A DNA stretch of 64,000 bases from Micromonospora narathiwatensis (GTDB taxonomy: Bacteria > Actinomycetota > Actinomycetes > Mycobacteriales > Micromonosporaceae). The notes beneath the pieces were generated by a model that saw only the letters and a program-made list of their open reading frames with translations, made no database searches and was not told the origin of the DNA. The stretch spans positions 2,604,001 through 2,668,000 of the forward strand of contig NZ_LT594324.1 in NCBI RefSeq assembly GCF_900089605.1, read 5' to 3'. The translations under genes and the position numbers were made by a program. Every line of letters begins with the position of its first letter. Position 1 is the stretch's first letter. Below are positions 43,312 through 53,091 of this stretch, in pieces.

Positions 43312-45327
43312 TCACCTGGGTGGCTCGCGGAGCACGGCGACGCCGCCGGCCGGTACGGTCACCGCGTCGCCGACCGGTTCGCCGGTGAGCAGTTCCGTCC
43401 CGGCGGCCGGCACCCGCTGCGGCCGGTCGGTGTGGTTGAGCAGGAACAGCCAGCTCCGGTCCCCGTCCCGGCGGCGGACCGCTTCGACGCCCGGCGGCGC
43501 GTCCGGGCAGACCGGGGCGACCCCGGCGAGCCGGGCGGCCTCGGCGAGCAGCCGGCGGTAGCTGTCGTCGTCGGGACGGGTGGAGACGTACCAGGCGAGG
43601 GCGTCGCCGATCCGGTGCCGGGTCACCGCCGGCCGTCCGTCCAGCACCCCACCGAGGTACGCGGTGACCGGCGCGGCGCCGGCCAGGTGCACGGTCTCGG
43701 TCCAGTCCCGGCCGGTCCCGCCGCCGGTCAACGGCACCCGGTCGTCGCCGGCGAGCGGGTGGAACTCCTCGACCCGGATGCCCAGCAGGTCGCGGAACGC
43801 GCCCGGGTAGCCGCCCAGGCGGATCCGGCCGTGTTCGTCGGCGACGCCGCTGAGCCAGGTGACCAGCAGGTGGCCGCCGCCGCGCACGTGGTCGCGTACC
43901 CAGTCGGCGGTGGCGTCGGAGGCCAGGTAAAGGGCGGGGAGCACGAGCAGCCGGTACCCGTCGAGGGGGTCGCCGGGCAGCACCAGGTCGCAGGCGATCC
44001 CGGCGTGCCACAGCGCGCGGTGGGCGGCGGCCACCTCGGCGTGCTGGTCGAGCCGCTGCGACGGCAGGCCCGGGTGGCGCAGCGCCCAGCCGCAGGCCGC
44101 GTCCCAGCCGATCGCTACGGAGGCGTCCACCCGGCCGGCGTCGACCTCGGGGATCCGGCGCAGCATCTCGCCGAGGTCGACGGCTTCCCGGAACACCCGG
44201 CTGTCCGGGCCGGCGTGCGGGACCAGCGCCGAGTGGAAGCGTTCCGCCCCGCCGGCCGGGGCCCGCCACTGGAAGAACATCACCCCGCGGGAGCCGCGGG
44301 CGACGTGGGCGAGGCTGTGCCGGGCCATCCGGCCGGGCTCCTTGGTGTGCATCCGGTCGGTGGTGTGGATCTGGTTCGGGGCGCTCTCCATCAGCAGCCA
44401 GGCCGCCGGCCGGTCCGTCGCGCCCCGCCGGTGCGCGCCGTGCCGGGCCCAGCCGCGGGCGAGGTCGGCGGCGAGCGCGGTCTGCTCCTCCGCGCCGCCG
44501 TCCACCGCCGGCGGGTAGTGGTCGATGGCGACCAGGTCCACCTCGGACGCCCACCGGCCATGGTCGACCGGCACCCAGTCGCCGAGCACGTAGTTGGTGG
44601 TGACCGGCACCGCCGGGTTCGCCGCGCGCAGCACGTCCCGCTGCTCGGCGTACGCGGCCAGCAGGGTGTCGGACCAGAAGCGGCGGAAGTCGAGCAGGTG
44701 GCCCGGGTTGGCCAGGTACTGGGTGGCCCGGGGCGCGGCGATCTGCGCCCAGTCCGAGTAGTGCTGGCTCCAGAAGGTGGTCACCCAGGCGGCGTTGAGC
44801 GCGTCGAGGTCGCCGTACCGGTCGGCCAGCCAGCGGCGGAACGCCGCCTCGGTGTGCGCGCAGTGGCAGGTGGTGCCGTACTCGTTGTGCACGTGCCACA
44901 GGGCCAGGGCCGGGTGGTCGGCGTACCGGTCGGCGAGCACCCCCGCGATGCGACGGGCCGCGGCCCGGTACGCGGGCGCGGCGGCGCAGTAGGTGTCGCG
45001 GCTGCCGTGGTGCAGCCGTACGCCGTCGGCGGTGACCGGCAGCGCGTCCGGGTGGGCGAGGGAGAACCACGGCGGGGGCGAGGCGGTGGGGGTGGCCAGC
45101 GCGGCCCGGATGTCGTTGTCGTGCAGCAGGTCGAGGACCCGGTCGAGCCAGTCGAAGGCGTACCGGGCGGGGGCCGGTTCGAGGCGGGACCAGGCGAACA
45201 CGCCGACGGTGACGAGGTTGACCCCGGCGCGGCGCATCAGCGCGACGTCCTCCCGCCACACCTCGGCCGGCCACTGCTCCGGGTTCCAGTCGCCGCCGTA
45301 GCAGAGCCGGCCGTCGTCGTTGCGCAT
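43312..45327 (-). CDS. Beta-galactosidase, glycoside hydrolase family 42
   Basis: A 671-aa retaining beta-galactosidase. The TIM barrel starts CYGGDWNPEQWP. The acid/base is Glu149 in VHNEYG and the nucleophile is Glu314 in LLMESAPNQ. Cys114, Cys154 and Cys156 fit the family zinc site, but the usual fourth Cys is not present. The trimerisation domain (ASDATADWVRDHVRGGGHLL) and a C-terminal beta domain complete the protein. There is no signal peptide, so it cleaves imported galacto-oligosaccharides in the cytoplasm. It starts 3 nt after the upstream permease stop and is the last gene of the uptake operon. Confidence 0.93.
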   Translation of the reverse strand: MRNDDGRLCYGGDWNPEQWPAEVWREDVALMRRAGVNLVTVGVFAWSRLEPAPARYAFDWLDRVLDLLHDNDIRAALATPTASPPPWFSLAHPDALPVTADGVRLHHGSRDTYCAAAPAYRAAARRIAGVLADRYADHPALALWHVHNEYGTTCHCAHTEAAFRRWLADRYGDLDALNAAWVTTFWSQHYSDWAQIAAPRATQYLANPGHLLDFRRFWSDTLLAAYAEQRDVLRAANPAVPVTTNYVLGDWVPVDHGRWASEVDLVAIDHYPPAVDGGAEEQTALAADLARGWARHGAHRRGATDRPAAWLLMESAPNQIHTTDRMHTKEPGRMARHSLAHVARGSRGVMFFQWRAPAGGAERFHSALVPHAGPDSRVFREAVDLGEMLRRIPEVDAGRVDASVAIGWDAACGWALRHPGLPSQRLDQHAEVAAAHRALWHAGIACDLVLPGDPLDGYRLLVLPALYLASDATADWVRDHVRGGGHLLVTWLSGVADEHGRIRLGGYPGAFRDLLGIRVEEFHPLAGDDRVPLTGGGTGRDWTETVHLAGAAPVTAYLGGVLDGRPAVTRHRIGDALAWYVSTRPDDDSYRRLLAEAARLAGVAPVCPDAPPGVEAVRRRDGDRSWLFLLNHTDRPQRVPAAGTELLTGEPVGDAVTVPAGGVAVLREPPR

Positions 45328-45330
45328 CGG

Positions 45331-46269
45331 TCAGCCCTTCACCGCGCCGGTGATCATTCCCTTGGTGAAGTGCCGCTGCACGAACGGGTAGACGATCACC
45401 GCCGGGACCACGGTGACCACCACCACCGCCATCTTGACGGCGAGGGTCGGCGGGTACGCGGTCATCCCGGGCAGGTTGACCGGGGTGCCGGAGACGTTGG
45501 GCGACTGCCCGGCGAGGATGTAGCTCTGCAGCACCCGTTGGATCGGGAACTTGTCGTTGTCGTCGAGGTAGAGCACCGCGTTGAAGTACGCGTTCCAGTA
45601 GCCGACGGCGTAGAAGAGGCCGATCACGGCGATCACCGCCCGGGACAGCGGCAGCATGATCCTCCAGAGGATCTGGAACTCCCCCGCCCCGTCGATGCGG
45701 GCGCTGTCGAGCAGTTCCCCGGGCACGTTCATGAAGAACGCCCGGATCACCACCAGGTTGAACACGCTGACCGCGCTGGGCAGGATCAGCGACCAGATGC
45801 TGTCCTTGAGCCCGAGACCGGTGACCACCAGGTAGCTGGGCACCAGCCCGGGAAAGATCAGGAAGGTCAGCAGGAAGAAGAAGAGCAGCCCCCGGTGGCC
45901 GACCGACCCGCGCCGCGACAGCCCGTACGCGGCGAGCACGGTCAGCGCCAGGCTGAGCGTGGTGCCGAGCACGGTGACCAGGGTGCTGATCCAGACCGCC
46001 TGGGTGATCTGCCCGCCGCTGAAGATCGTCACGTACGCCGACAGGTCGATGCCGCGCGGCACCATCACCATCCCGCCGGCCGCGTCGATCGTCTCCCGGG
46101 AGGAGAGGCTGGTCACCAGGACCGCCCACATGGGGACGAGGACCGCGGCGACGAGCAGGACGAGCAGGGTGCCCTTGGCGGCCTGCCCGGCCGGCGAGGG
46201 CGGTTCCTCCCAGGCGGGCCGGCGGGAGCGTCGCCGTCGGACGGTCGGGACGTCGAGTTGGCTGATCAT
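45331..46269 (-). CDS. Carbohydrate ABC transporter permease (MalG/LplC-like)
   Basis: A 312-aa permease with six hydrophobic segments. The EAA motif region reads ELLDSARIDGAGEFQILWRIMLPLSRAVI, and the C-terminus RHFTKGMITGAVKG is typical of the LplC/YtcP subgroup. It pairs with the permease encoded upstream (4-nt ATGA overlap). No ATPase gene is in the operon, so a shared MsiK-type ATPase is expected. The substrate is presumably a beta-galactoside, given the downstream GH42 gene. Confidence 0.92.
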   Translation of the reverse strand: MISQLDVPTVRRRRSRRPAWEEPPSPAGQAAKGTLLVLLVAAVLVPMWAVLVTSLSSRETIDAAGGMVMVPRGIDLSAYVTIFSGGQITQAVWISTLVTVLGTTLSLALTVLAAYGLSRRGSVGHRGLLFFFLLTFLIFPGLVPSYLVVTGLGLKDSIWSLILPSAVSVFNLVVIRAFFMNVPGELLDSARIDGAGEFQILWRIMLPLSRAVIAVIGLFYAVGYWNAYFNAVLYLDDNDKFPIQRVLQSYILAGQSPNVSGTPVNLPGMTAYPPTLAVKMAVVVVTVVPAVIVYPFVQRHFTKGMITGAVKG

Positions 46270-47279
46270 GATCGGGAGTACACCCCCTGCTCGCCGAGCC
46301 GGTGCGCGACGCGGTTGGCGGCGAGGATCAGCACCAGCCCGACCACGGCCTTGAACAGGCCGGCGGCGGCGCCGAGGCCCCACTGCTGGGTGGTGATCGC
46401 CTGGTAGTAGACGAAGGTGTCCAGCACCTCGGCGGCGTCCCGGCCGACCGCGTCGCGTTGCAGGATGAACTGTTCGAAGCCGACCGAGAGCGCGTCGCCG
46501 AGACGCATGATGAGCAGCAGCACGATCACCGGGCGCAGGCCCGGCAGGGTGATGTGCCACAGCCGACGCCACCGGCCGGCCCCGTCGGCGGCGGCCGCCT
46601 CGTACAGGTTCGGGTCGATCGCCGCGAGGGCGGCGAGGAAGACGATGGCACCCCAGCCGAGGTCCTTCCAGACCGCCTCGGCGGTGACCAGCACGATGAA
46701 GCCGTCCGGGTTGGTCATGATGTTCCAGGGCTCCAGGCCGGCCTGGCGCATCTCCTGGGCGAGCAGCCCGGCCCCGCCGAGCATCTGCACGAAGAACGTC
46801 ACCACCAGCACCCAGCTGAAGAAGTGCGGCAGGTAGACGACGCTCTGCACGAGGCCGCGTACCCGGCCGGAGACCAGGCTGTTGAGCAGGATCGCCAGCA
46901 GGATCGGCAGCGGGAAGAAGAAGACCAGTTGGAACGCGGTGATGGTCAGGGTGTTGCGGACCGCGTCCCAGAACAGCGGGTCGCCGAAGAGGGCCTCGAA
47001 GTTGCCGAAGCCGATCCATTCGCTGTGCAGGAACGCGTCGAGCGGGTCGTCCCCGACGAACGGGTTGTAGTCCTGGAAGGCGATGACGTTGCCCAGGGTG
47101 GGCAGGTAGTGGAAGACCAGCAGCAGCGTCGCGGCCGGGGCGGTCATCGCCAGCAGCGGCCAGTCGCGGACCAGCCGGGCGCGCAGCGTCCGTCGGGGCC
47201 TTCCACGGGTACGCCCCGGCGGCTCGGCCGGGGCGACCGCCGGCGTGTCGACCACGCCGGCGGCTCCCTGGGTGCTCAT
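46266..47279 (-). CDS. Carbohydrate ABC transporter permease (LplB/UgpA-like)
   Basis: A 337-aa permease with a basic N-terminal tail and about six hydrophobic segments. Family motifs include FHYLPTLGNVIAFQDYNPFVG and the EAA loop YEAAAADGAGRWRRLWHITLPGLRPV. The segment YLPHFFSWVLV is characteristic of the LplB type. It forms a heterodimer with the downstream permease (overlap 46266-46269) and receives sugar from the lipoprotein encoded 67 nt upstream. Confidence 0.92.
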   Translation of the reverse strand: MSTQGAAGVVDTPAVAPAEPPGRTRGRPRRTLRARLVRDWPLLAMTAPAATLLLVFHYLPTLGNVIAFQDYNPFVGDDPLDAFLHSEWIGFGNFEALFGDPLFWDAVRNTLTITAFQLVFFFPLPILLAILLNSLVSGRVRGLVQSVVYLPHFFSWVLVVTFFVQMLGGAGLLAQEMRQAGLEPWNIMTNPDGFIVLVTAEAVWKDLGWGAIVFLAALAAIDPNLYEAAAADGAGRWRRLWHITLPGLRPVIVLLLIMRLGDALSVGFEQFILQRDAVGRDAAEVLDTFVYYQAITTQQWGLGAAAGLFKAVVGLVLILAANRVAHRLGEQGVYSRS

Positions 47280-47346
47280 GCGGCCGCCTCGCCTGGCTCG
47301 GCGGCCGCATGAGGCACTGCGCCGATGATCCGCTCGCCCAACCCGC

Positions 47347-49014
47347 TCATCGGCCGTTGTCCGCGAGCGCCTTCTCGTGGAACGCGCGCCCCTCCTCGCC
47401 GCCGGTGGCGAGGAACTCCTTGCGGACCGCTTCCAGGTCGCTGAGCGGCCGGCGGCCGCGCAGGATGTCCCGGATCTTGTCGTCGGTCGGCTGGATGATC
47501 TTCGACCAGTTGGCGGGCAGTTCCAGCTTGATCCCGGCGAACAGGTCCTTCTCCAGCTGGGCGATGTTCTTCTGGTAGTAGCCGATGTAGTCCTGCGCGA
47601 AGTTCGGGGTGTCGGCGCTGCGCACCTTCACCGGGACCCGGCCACCGATGTGGGTGTACTGGGCACCCATCTCCTTGCGCCCCAGTTCGGTGGCGGCAGG
47701 GCTGCCGTCGGCGGCGCGGGTGAAGTGCTTTCCCTCGACGCCGTACTCGCGCAGCTCGAACTCGCGGCTGCCGAACGGCGCGGCGCACCAGTTGAGCACC
47801 CGCAGCAGCTCCTCGACGCGGTCCTTGCCGAGGCCCTTCTTGACGAAGGTGAAGAAGATCGGCTTCTCGCTGCCCCAGATGACCGGTTGGCTGCCGCCCG
47901 TGCCGAAGACCGGCAGCGGCTGCATCTCGAAGCTGGGCAGCACCTTGGTCTGCTCGCTCTGCATGCCCTGCCAGGCGCCGAGGCCGTCCTGGTACATCAG
48001 GATCTTGCCGGCCTTGAACAGCTGCTTCTCGTCGGCGCCCTTGCTGGCCACCGTGTCGGGGTGGACCAGGCCCTCCTTGAACAGCTTCGCCGTGAACTCC
48101 AGAGCGGCGGCGAACGCCGGGTTCTCGAACTTGTGCTCCAGGCCGCCGTCGGGGCGCTTGCGCCAGGTCTGCTGGCAGCCGAAGAACTGCTGCACCATGT
48201 CGAAGACGCTGCCGAAGGCCCACACGCCCTTGGCCGGGTCGGTGACCTGCTTGCCGAGCTGGTACAGCTCGTCGGGGCTGGTCGGCGCGGCCAGGCCGGC
48301 CCGGTCGAGCAGGTCCTTGCGGTGGAACAGCGCCCACGCGAACGGGCCGTCGGTGGGGAACGGGACCGCGTGCAGCCGGCCGCCCCAGACCGAGTACTCC
48401 CAGGCGCCGGTGGACAGCGAGGCCAGGTACGGGTAGTTCGCGGCGGCGTCGCCCTTGAGGTGGTCGGTGAGGTCCTCGAAGAGCGCCTTGACCGCGTCCG
48501 AGAATCGGGCGATCTTGTCGACCTCCCAGTTGGGCACGCTGAGGATGTCCGGCACGTCGCGGGCGCCGAGCATCGCGTTGAGCTTGTCGGCGTACAGGTT
48601 GCCGTCCTGCAGGCTGGGGTCGACGTCGACGCCGAGCTTGGCGTTGACCGCGGCGAGGTAGGAGTTCTTGCCCAGGGTCGGCGGGGTGGGCCCCCACCAC
48701 GGGCTCATGGTACGGATGGCCGGCCCACCCCGGCCCGGCTGTTCGGTGACCGCGTCCACCAGCTCGCGCGGGTAGCTGAGGTAGCCGTTGGGGATCGGGC
48801 CCTCACCGGGGATGTCCGGCTTGAGCAGCTCGGCCGGCTTGTACGTGGGCAGCACCGACCGGATGGCGTCAGCCTTGGTGGCGGTGCCCTTGCTGCCGGC
48901 CTCCTTGCTGCACGCGGCCAGGGCGCCGCCGCCGAGGGTGGCGGTGGCGCCGAGACCGATCAGCCGCAGCAGGGTCCGGCGGTCGGTGGATGCGCCCGGC
49001 AGGGACGGCTTCAC
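47347..49014 (-). CDS. Extracellular solute-binding lipoprotein (LplA-like)
   Basis: A 555-aa binding protein. The N-terminus has a twin-arginine motif (DRRTLLRLIG) and a lipobox LAAC (Cys35), so export may be by Tat with lipid anchoring. The long mature protein (MSPWWGPTPPTLGKNSYLAAVN, later YQKNIAQLEKDL) matches the large LplA-like oligosaccharide-binding class. It is the first gene of the binding-protein/permease/permease/GH42 operon and diverges from a ROK regulator. Confidence 0.9.
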   Translation of the reverse strand: MKPSLPGASTDRRTLLRLIGLGATATLGGGALAACSKEAGSKGTATKADAIRSVLPTYKPAELLKPDIPGEGPIPNGYLSYPRELVDAVTEQPGRGGPAIRTMSPWWGPTPPTLGKNSYLAAVNAKLGVDVDPSLQDGNLYADKLNAMLGARDVPDILSVPNWEVDKIARFSDAVKALFEDLTDHLKGDAAANYPYLASLSTGAWEYSVWGGRLHAVPFPTDGPFAWALFHRKDLLDRAGLAAPTSPDELYQLGKQVTDPAKGVWAFGSVFDMVQQFFGCQQTWRKRPDGGLEHKFENPAFAAALEFTAKLFKEGLVHPDTVASKGADEKQLFKAGKILMYQDGLGAWQGMQSEQTKVLPSFEMQPLPVFGTGGSQPVIWGSEKPIFFTFVKKGLGKDRVEELLRVLNWCAAPFGSREFELREYGVEGKHFTRAADGSPAATELGRKEMGAQYTHIGGRVPVKVRSADTPNFAQDYIGYYQKNIAQLEKDLFAGIKLELPANWSKIIQPTDDKIRDILRGRRPLSDLEAVRKEFLATGGEEGRAFHEKALADNGR

Positions 49015-49064
49015 GGCGCGCTCCCTTCGTCATAGTGGTTTGCCGAGGACGTGGAACCGGATAG

Positions 49065-49097
49065 GATTAGTTGGGGTGCTAGCCGAACAAACTAATC
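49065..49097. promoter_or_regulatory. Probable ROK operator
   Basis: GATTAGTT (49065-49072) and its exact complement AACTAATC (49090-49097) are separated by 17 nt in the region between the divergent binding-protein and ROK genes. The TTAGTT/AACTAA arms resemble NagC/XylR-type ROK sites and stand out as AT-rich in this GC-rich window. Confidence 0.75.
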
Positions 49098-49228
49098 GAC
49101 GGTGATCCCGCCCACAAGACAGCCGCAACGCAACCCCGGGTGGTCGATCCGGGCCGACCACGGAGGTAGGCGATGATGAAGGCCGCACCACCGGGACCGG
49201 CAGCGTCGGCGCAGGAAGCGGGCAACTC

Positions 49229-50443
49229 GTGATCAGCATCCACACCCCACCCCGGCCCACCGACCTCAGCGACGTCCGGGTGGCCAACCGGGCCGTGGTC
49301 CTGCGGCACGTCCGGCTGCACGCACCCTGCTCCCGGGCCGACATCGCCGCGCACACCGGCCTCAACAAGGCCACCGTCTCCAGCCTGGTCACCGAGCTGA
49401 TCGAACGGCGGCTGCTGCGCGAGACCGGGCTCACCGAGAACCGGGTCGGACGACCCGCCACCATGCTCGTCCTCGACGGCGAGCCGTACGCCGGGCTCGG
49501 ACTCCAGGTCGGCGCCGACGAACTCGTGGTGGTCGCCGCCGACCTGGGCGGCAACCGGCTGCTCACCTGGCGACGGGCCTTCGCCGCGCCGACCGTCGCG
49601 ACCGACGAGACCGTACGCGCCCTCGCCGCGCTGACCCGCCGGGCGGTCACCCGGGTCACCGGGCAGGGCCGCGGCGTGCTCGGCCTCACCGTCGGCGTAC
49701 CCGGGCCGGTGGGCACCGACGGCGTGGTCCCGTTGGCCCCGGCGCTGGGCTGGCGGGACGTGCCGCTCGCCGCCGAGCTGCGCCGCGCGCTGCGGGAACC
49801 GGGCTTCACCGTCGCCGTCGACACCGACGCCAACCTCGCCGTCCTGGCCGAGCAGCGGCACGGCGCGTACGCCGGGACGGCCGACCTGGTGCACCTGACC
49901 GGCGGGACCGCGCTCGGCGCGGGCGTGGTCAGCGGCGGGCGGCTGCTACGCGGCGGCCGCGGCTTCGCCGGCGAGATCGGCCACGTGCCGCTGGACCCGG
50001 CCGGGCCGGCCTGCGTGTGCGGTCGGCGCGGCTGCCTGGCGGCGCTGACCGGGGTGGACGCGGTGGTCCGCCGGGTCCTGCCCGACGCCGAGCGGGACGG
50101 CCCGGTCACCGACTACCTGCCGGAGGTCGACCGGATCCGGACCCTCGCCAGCGCCGGCGACGACAGCGTCCTGACCGGACTCGCCGAGGTCGGTCGGTGG
50201 CTGGGCCACGGAGTGTCCATCCTGGCCAACCTGATCGACCCGCAGGTGGTCGTGGTCGGCGGCCACCTCGCGGCGCTGGCCCCGTGGCTGCTGCCGGCGG
50301 CCCGCGCCGAGCTGTCCGCCCGTACTCTTGCCCCCGGCGCGTGCCGGCTGGAGGCCAGCGTCCTCGGCTCCGCGGCGACCGCCCTCGGCGGCGCCACCGC
50401 CGCACTGGCCACCGTGGAGGCCGGCCGGCTACCGGTTGGCTGA
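49229..50443 (+). CDS. ROK-family transcriptional regulator
   Basis: A 404-aa ROK repressor. The N-terminal winged HTH (residues 12-75: ANRAVVLRHVRLHAPCSRAD, then LNKATVSSLVTELIERRLL) is followed by the ROK domain with GLQVGADELVVVAADLGG (ATPase-like phosphate loop), DTDANLAVLAE and the zinc motif GEIGHVPLDPAGPACVCGRRGCLAAL. It probably senses a sugar and controls the divergent uptake/GH42 operon through the dyad at 49065. The GTG at 49229 is preceded by GGAAG. Confidence 0.92.
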   Translation: MISIHTPPRPTDLSDVRVANRAVVLRHVRLHAPCSRADIAAHTGLNKATVSSLVTELIERRLLRETGLTENRVGRPATMLVLDGEPYAGLGLQVGADELVVVAADLGGNRLLTWRRAFAAPTVATDETVRALAALTRRAVTRVTGQGRGVLGLTVGVPGPVGTDGVVPLAPALGWRDVPLAAELRRALREPGFTVAVDTDANLAVLAEQRHGAYAGTADLVHLTGGTALGAGVVSGGRLLRGGRGFAGEIGHVPLDPAGPACVCGRRGCLAALTGVDAVVRRVLPDAERDGPVTDYLPEVDRIRTLASAGDDSVLTGLAEVGRWLGHGVSILANLIDPQVVVVGGHLAALAPWLLPAARAELSARTLAPGACRLEASVLGSAATALGGATAALATVEAGRLPVG

Positions 50444-50560
50444 GCACCCGCACGACCCCGACCCGCCCCGGGCCTTGACCGGATCGGTGCCCTGGTGCCA
50501 ACCTCGGTACCGCCACCTCGTCACAGGGCAGTCGGGGCGGCATGTCTTTCCGCGGTCGTC

Positions 50561-50570
50561 GAAGCGCTTC
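50561..50570. promoter_or_regulatory. LacI-type operator upstream of the GH3 gene
   Basis: GAAGCGCTTC, a perfect 10-bp palindrome with the AGCGCT LacI core, lies 83 nt before the GH3 start. It is one base shorter per arm than the GAAAGCGCTTTC form, so it probably serves the LacI encoded downstream (53088) and not the other two. Confidence 0.65.
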
Positions 50571-50652
50571 ACCAGCGTCCGGGTCGACCACCGCTCCCAT
50601 CCGCACGATCGCGCGCCGCCGGTCGCCCCGACGCCCACGGAAGGCACCCGCC

Positions 50653-53091
50653 ATGACCGACCGCATCCCCCACCGCCTCGACGACCTGCTGGCCCGGCTC
50701 ACCCTGCCGGAGAAACTCGGCCTGCTGCACCAGTGGCAGGCGCCGGTGCCCCGGCTCGGCCTGCCGGCGTTCCGCACCGGCACCGAAGCGCTGCACGGCG
50801 TCGCCTGGCTCGGGCCGGCGACCGTCTTCCCGCAGGCGGTCGGGCTGGCCGCCACCTGGAACCCCGACCTCGTCCGGGCCGTGGGCGCCGCCGTCGGCGC
50901 CGAGGTCCGCGCCAAGCACCACGCCGACCCCACCCGGATCGGCCTGAACGTGTGGGCGCCGGTGGTGAACCCGCTGCGCGACCCGCGCTGGGGGCGCAAC
51001 GAGGAGGGCTGGTCCGAGGACCCGTGGCTGACCGGGCGGCTGGCCACCGCGTACGCCCGAGGGCTGCGCGGCGACCACCCGACCCGGTTGCGCACCGCGC
51101 CGACCCTCAAACACTTCCTGGGCTACAACAACGAGACCGACCGGGCCACCACCTCCAGCGACCTGCCGCCCCGCGTGCTGCACGAGTACGAACTGCCCGC
51201 CTTCCGGGCGCCCCTGGAGGCCGGCGCGGCGGTGGCGGTCATGGCCTCGTACAACCGGGTCAACGGGGTGCCGGCGCACGTCAGCCCGCTCATCTCCGGC
51301 GAACTGCGCGGCTGGGCCGACGACGAGATCATGGTGGTCGGCGACGCCGGGGCGGTCGGCAACCTCGCCGGCGTGCAGGGCCACTCGCCCGACCACGTCG
51401 AAGGCTTCGCCGCCGCGCTGCGCGCCGGCGTCGACAGCTTCACCGAGGACGACGAGAACAGTGCCCCGACCGTCGAACGGCTGACCGAGGCGCTGCGCCG
51501 CGGGCTGATCACCGAGTCCGACGTGGACCGGGCGGTACGTCGCATCCTCGGCGTACGGCTGCGCCTGGGCGACCTGGACCCACCGGACGAGGACCCGTAC
51601 GCCGACGTGCCGCCCGACGCGGTCGACTGCCCGGCGCACCGGCGACTGGCCCGCGAGGCGGCCCGCGCCGCGGCCGTGCTGCTGCGCAACGACGGGCTGC
51701 TCCCCCTCTCCCCCGCCACCGCGCCCCGGGTGGCCGTGCTCGGCCCGCTCGCCGACAGCGTCCACCTCGACTGGTACAGCGGCACCCTGCCGTACGCGGT
51801 CAGCGCGTACGCCGGGCTGGCCGGGCGGCTGCCCGAGGTGAGCACCCACCCGGGCACGGACCGGATCGCGCTGCGCCTCGGCGACCGGTACGTCCACTGC
51901 CCGGACACCCCGGACGGCGGCCCGCTGACCCTCGACGTCGAGCCGGCCGCGTTCGACGTCTTCGACTGGGGCGGGGACGCGGTGGCGCTGCGCGCCGTCG
52001 GCAACGGCCGGCACGTCGGCGCCGACGACACCGGCGCGCTGGTCAACGACCGTCCCGGCCCGGGCGGCTGGGTGGTGCGGGAGACGTTCCGCCTCGACCA
52101 CCGTCCCGACGGCACCACCCGGCTGCACCACCTCGCCACCGGCGGGTACGTGGCCGTCGACGCCGACGGCCGGCTCCGCGTCGGCGCGGCCGCGGCCGGC
52201 GCGGCCGGGTTCACCGTGGACCTGCTCGCCGACGGGGCCGCCGAGGCCGCCGCGCTCGCCGCCGCCGCGGACGTGGCCGTGGTGACGCTGGGCAACCACC
52301 CGATGGTCAACGGACGCGAGACCGAGGACCGGCTCGACCTTACCCTGCCGGCCGGGCAGGAGGCGCTGCTGCGCGCCGTGCACGCCGCCAACCCGCGGAC
52401 CGTGCTGGTGGTGACCAGCAGCTACCCGTACGCGGTCGGTTGGGCGCAACGGCACCTGCCGGCGGTGCTGTGGACCTCACACGGCGGCCAGGAGCACGGC
52501 GCGGCCCTCGCCGACGTGCTGCTCGGCGACGTCGACCCGGCCGGCCGGCTCACCCAGACCTGGTACGCCGACGCCGCCGAACTGCCGGACCTGCTCGACT
52601 ACGACATCATCGGCGCGGACGCCACCTACCTGTACCACCGGGGCGAGCCGCTGTACCCGTTCGGGCACGGGCTCAGCTACACCCGCTTCGACTACGCCGA
52701 CCTGCGGTTGAGCGCGGCCGAGGCGTCCGCCGGCGAGGAGGTCGAGGTGAGCGTCTCGGTCACCAACACCGGCGCCCGCCCGGGCACCGAGGTGGTGCAG
52801 CTCTACACCCGGCAGCGGCGTTCCCGGGTCAAGCAGCCGCTGCGGCAGTTGCGCGACTTCGCCCGGGTCACCCTGACACCCGGGCAGCGCGCGACGGTCA
52901 CGTTGCGGCTGCGTACCGCCGAGCTGGCCTGGTGGGACGAGTCCCGGGGCGCCCTGGTGGTGGAGGACGCCACCCACACCGTCCAGGTCGGCCGCTCCGC
53001 CAGGGACATCCGGCTGGTCGACGCGCTCACCGTCACCGGCGGGGCCGGGGCCGCCCGGCCGGCCGTCGACCGGTGCGGGGTGGGCCGGTGA
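50653..53091 (+). CDS. Glycoside hydrolase family 3 with inserted beta-trefoil domain
   Basis: An 812-aa GH3 enzyme (beta-glucosidase/xylosidase class). The TIM-barrel domain carries the KHF pair (Lys153-His154) and the nucleophile Asp231 in VVGDAGAVGN. The alpha/beta sandwich starts near residue 335 (AAAVLLRNDGLLPL). Residues of about 403-526 are an insertion with fascin-like beta-trefoil repeats (VALRAVGNGRHVGADD; LHHLATGGYVAVDADGRLRVGA), where PA14 often sits in other GH3 enzymes. A C-terminal fibronectin-III-like domain (NTGARPGTEVVQLY) ends the protein. No signal peptide, so probably cytoplasmic. Its stop overlaps the LacI start (GTGA). Confidence 0.92.
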   Translation: MTDRIPHRLDDLLARLTLPEKLGLLHQWQAPVPRLGLPAFRTGTEALHGVAWLGPATVFPQAVGLAATWNPDLVRAVGAAVGAEVRAKHHADPTRIGLNVWAPVVNPLRDPRWGRNEEGWSEDPWLTGRLATAYARGLRGDHPTRLRTAPTLKHFLGYNNETDRATTSSDLPPRVLHEYELPAFRAPLEAGAAVAVMASYNRVNGVPAHVSPLISGELRGWADDEIMVVGDAGAVGNLAGVQGHSPDHVEGFAAALRAGVDSFTEDDENSAPTVERLTEALRRGLITESDVDRAVRRILGVRLRLGDLDPPDEDPYADVPPDAVDCPAHRRLAREAARAAAVLLRNDGLLPLSPATAPRVAVLGPLADSVHLDWYSGTLPYAVSAYAGLAGRLPEVSTHPGTDRIALRLGDRYVHCPDTPDGGPLTLDVEPAAFDVFDWGGDAVALRAVGNGRHVGADDTGALVNDRPGPGGWVVRETFRLDHRPDGTTRLHHLATGGYVAVDADGRLRVGAAAAGAAGFTVDLLADGAAEAAALAAAADVAVVTLGNHPMVNGRETEDRLDLTLPAGQEALLRAVHAANPRTVLVVTSSYPYAVGWAQRHLPAVLWTSHGGQEHGAALADVLLGDVDPAGRLTQTWYADAAELPDLLDYDIIGADATYLYHRGEPLYPFGHGLSYTRFDYADLRLSAAEASAGEEVEVSVSVTNTGARPGTEVVQLYTRQRRSRVKQPLRQLRDFARVTLTPGQRATVTLRLRTAELAWWDESRGALVVEDATHTVQVGRSARDIRLVDALTVTGGAGAARPAVDRCGVGR

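Noticed and set aside
43097..46129. A 1010-codon leftward frame across GH42 and permease genes
   Set aside because: It runs out of frame through recognised GH42 and permease genes and is Arg/Pro/Gly low-complexity.
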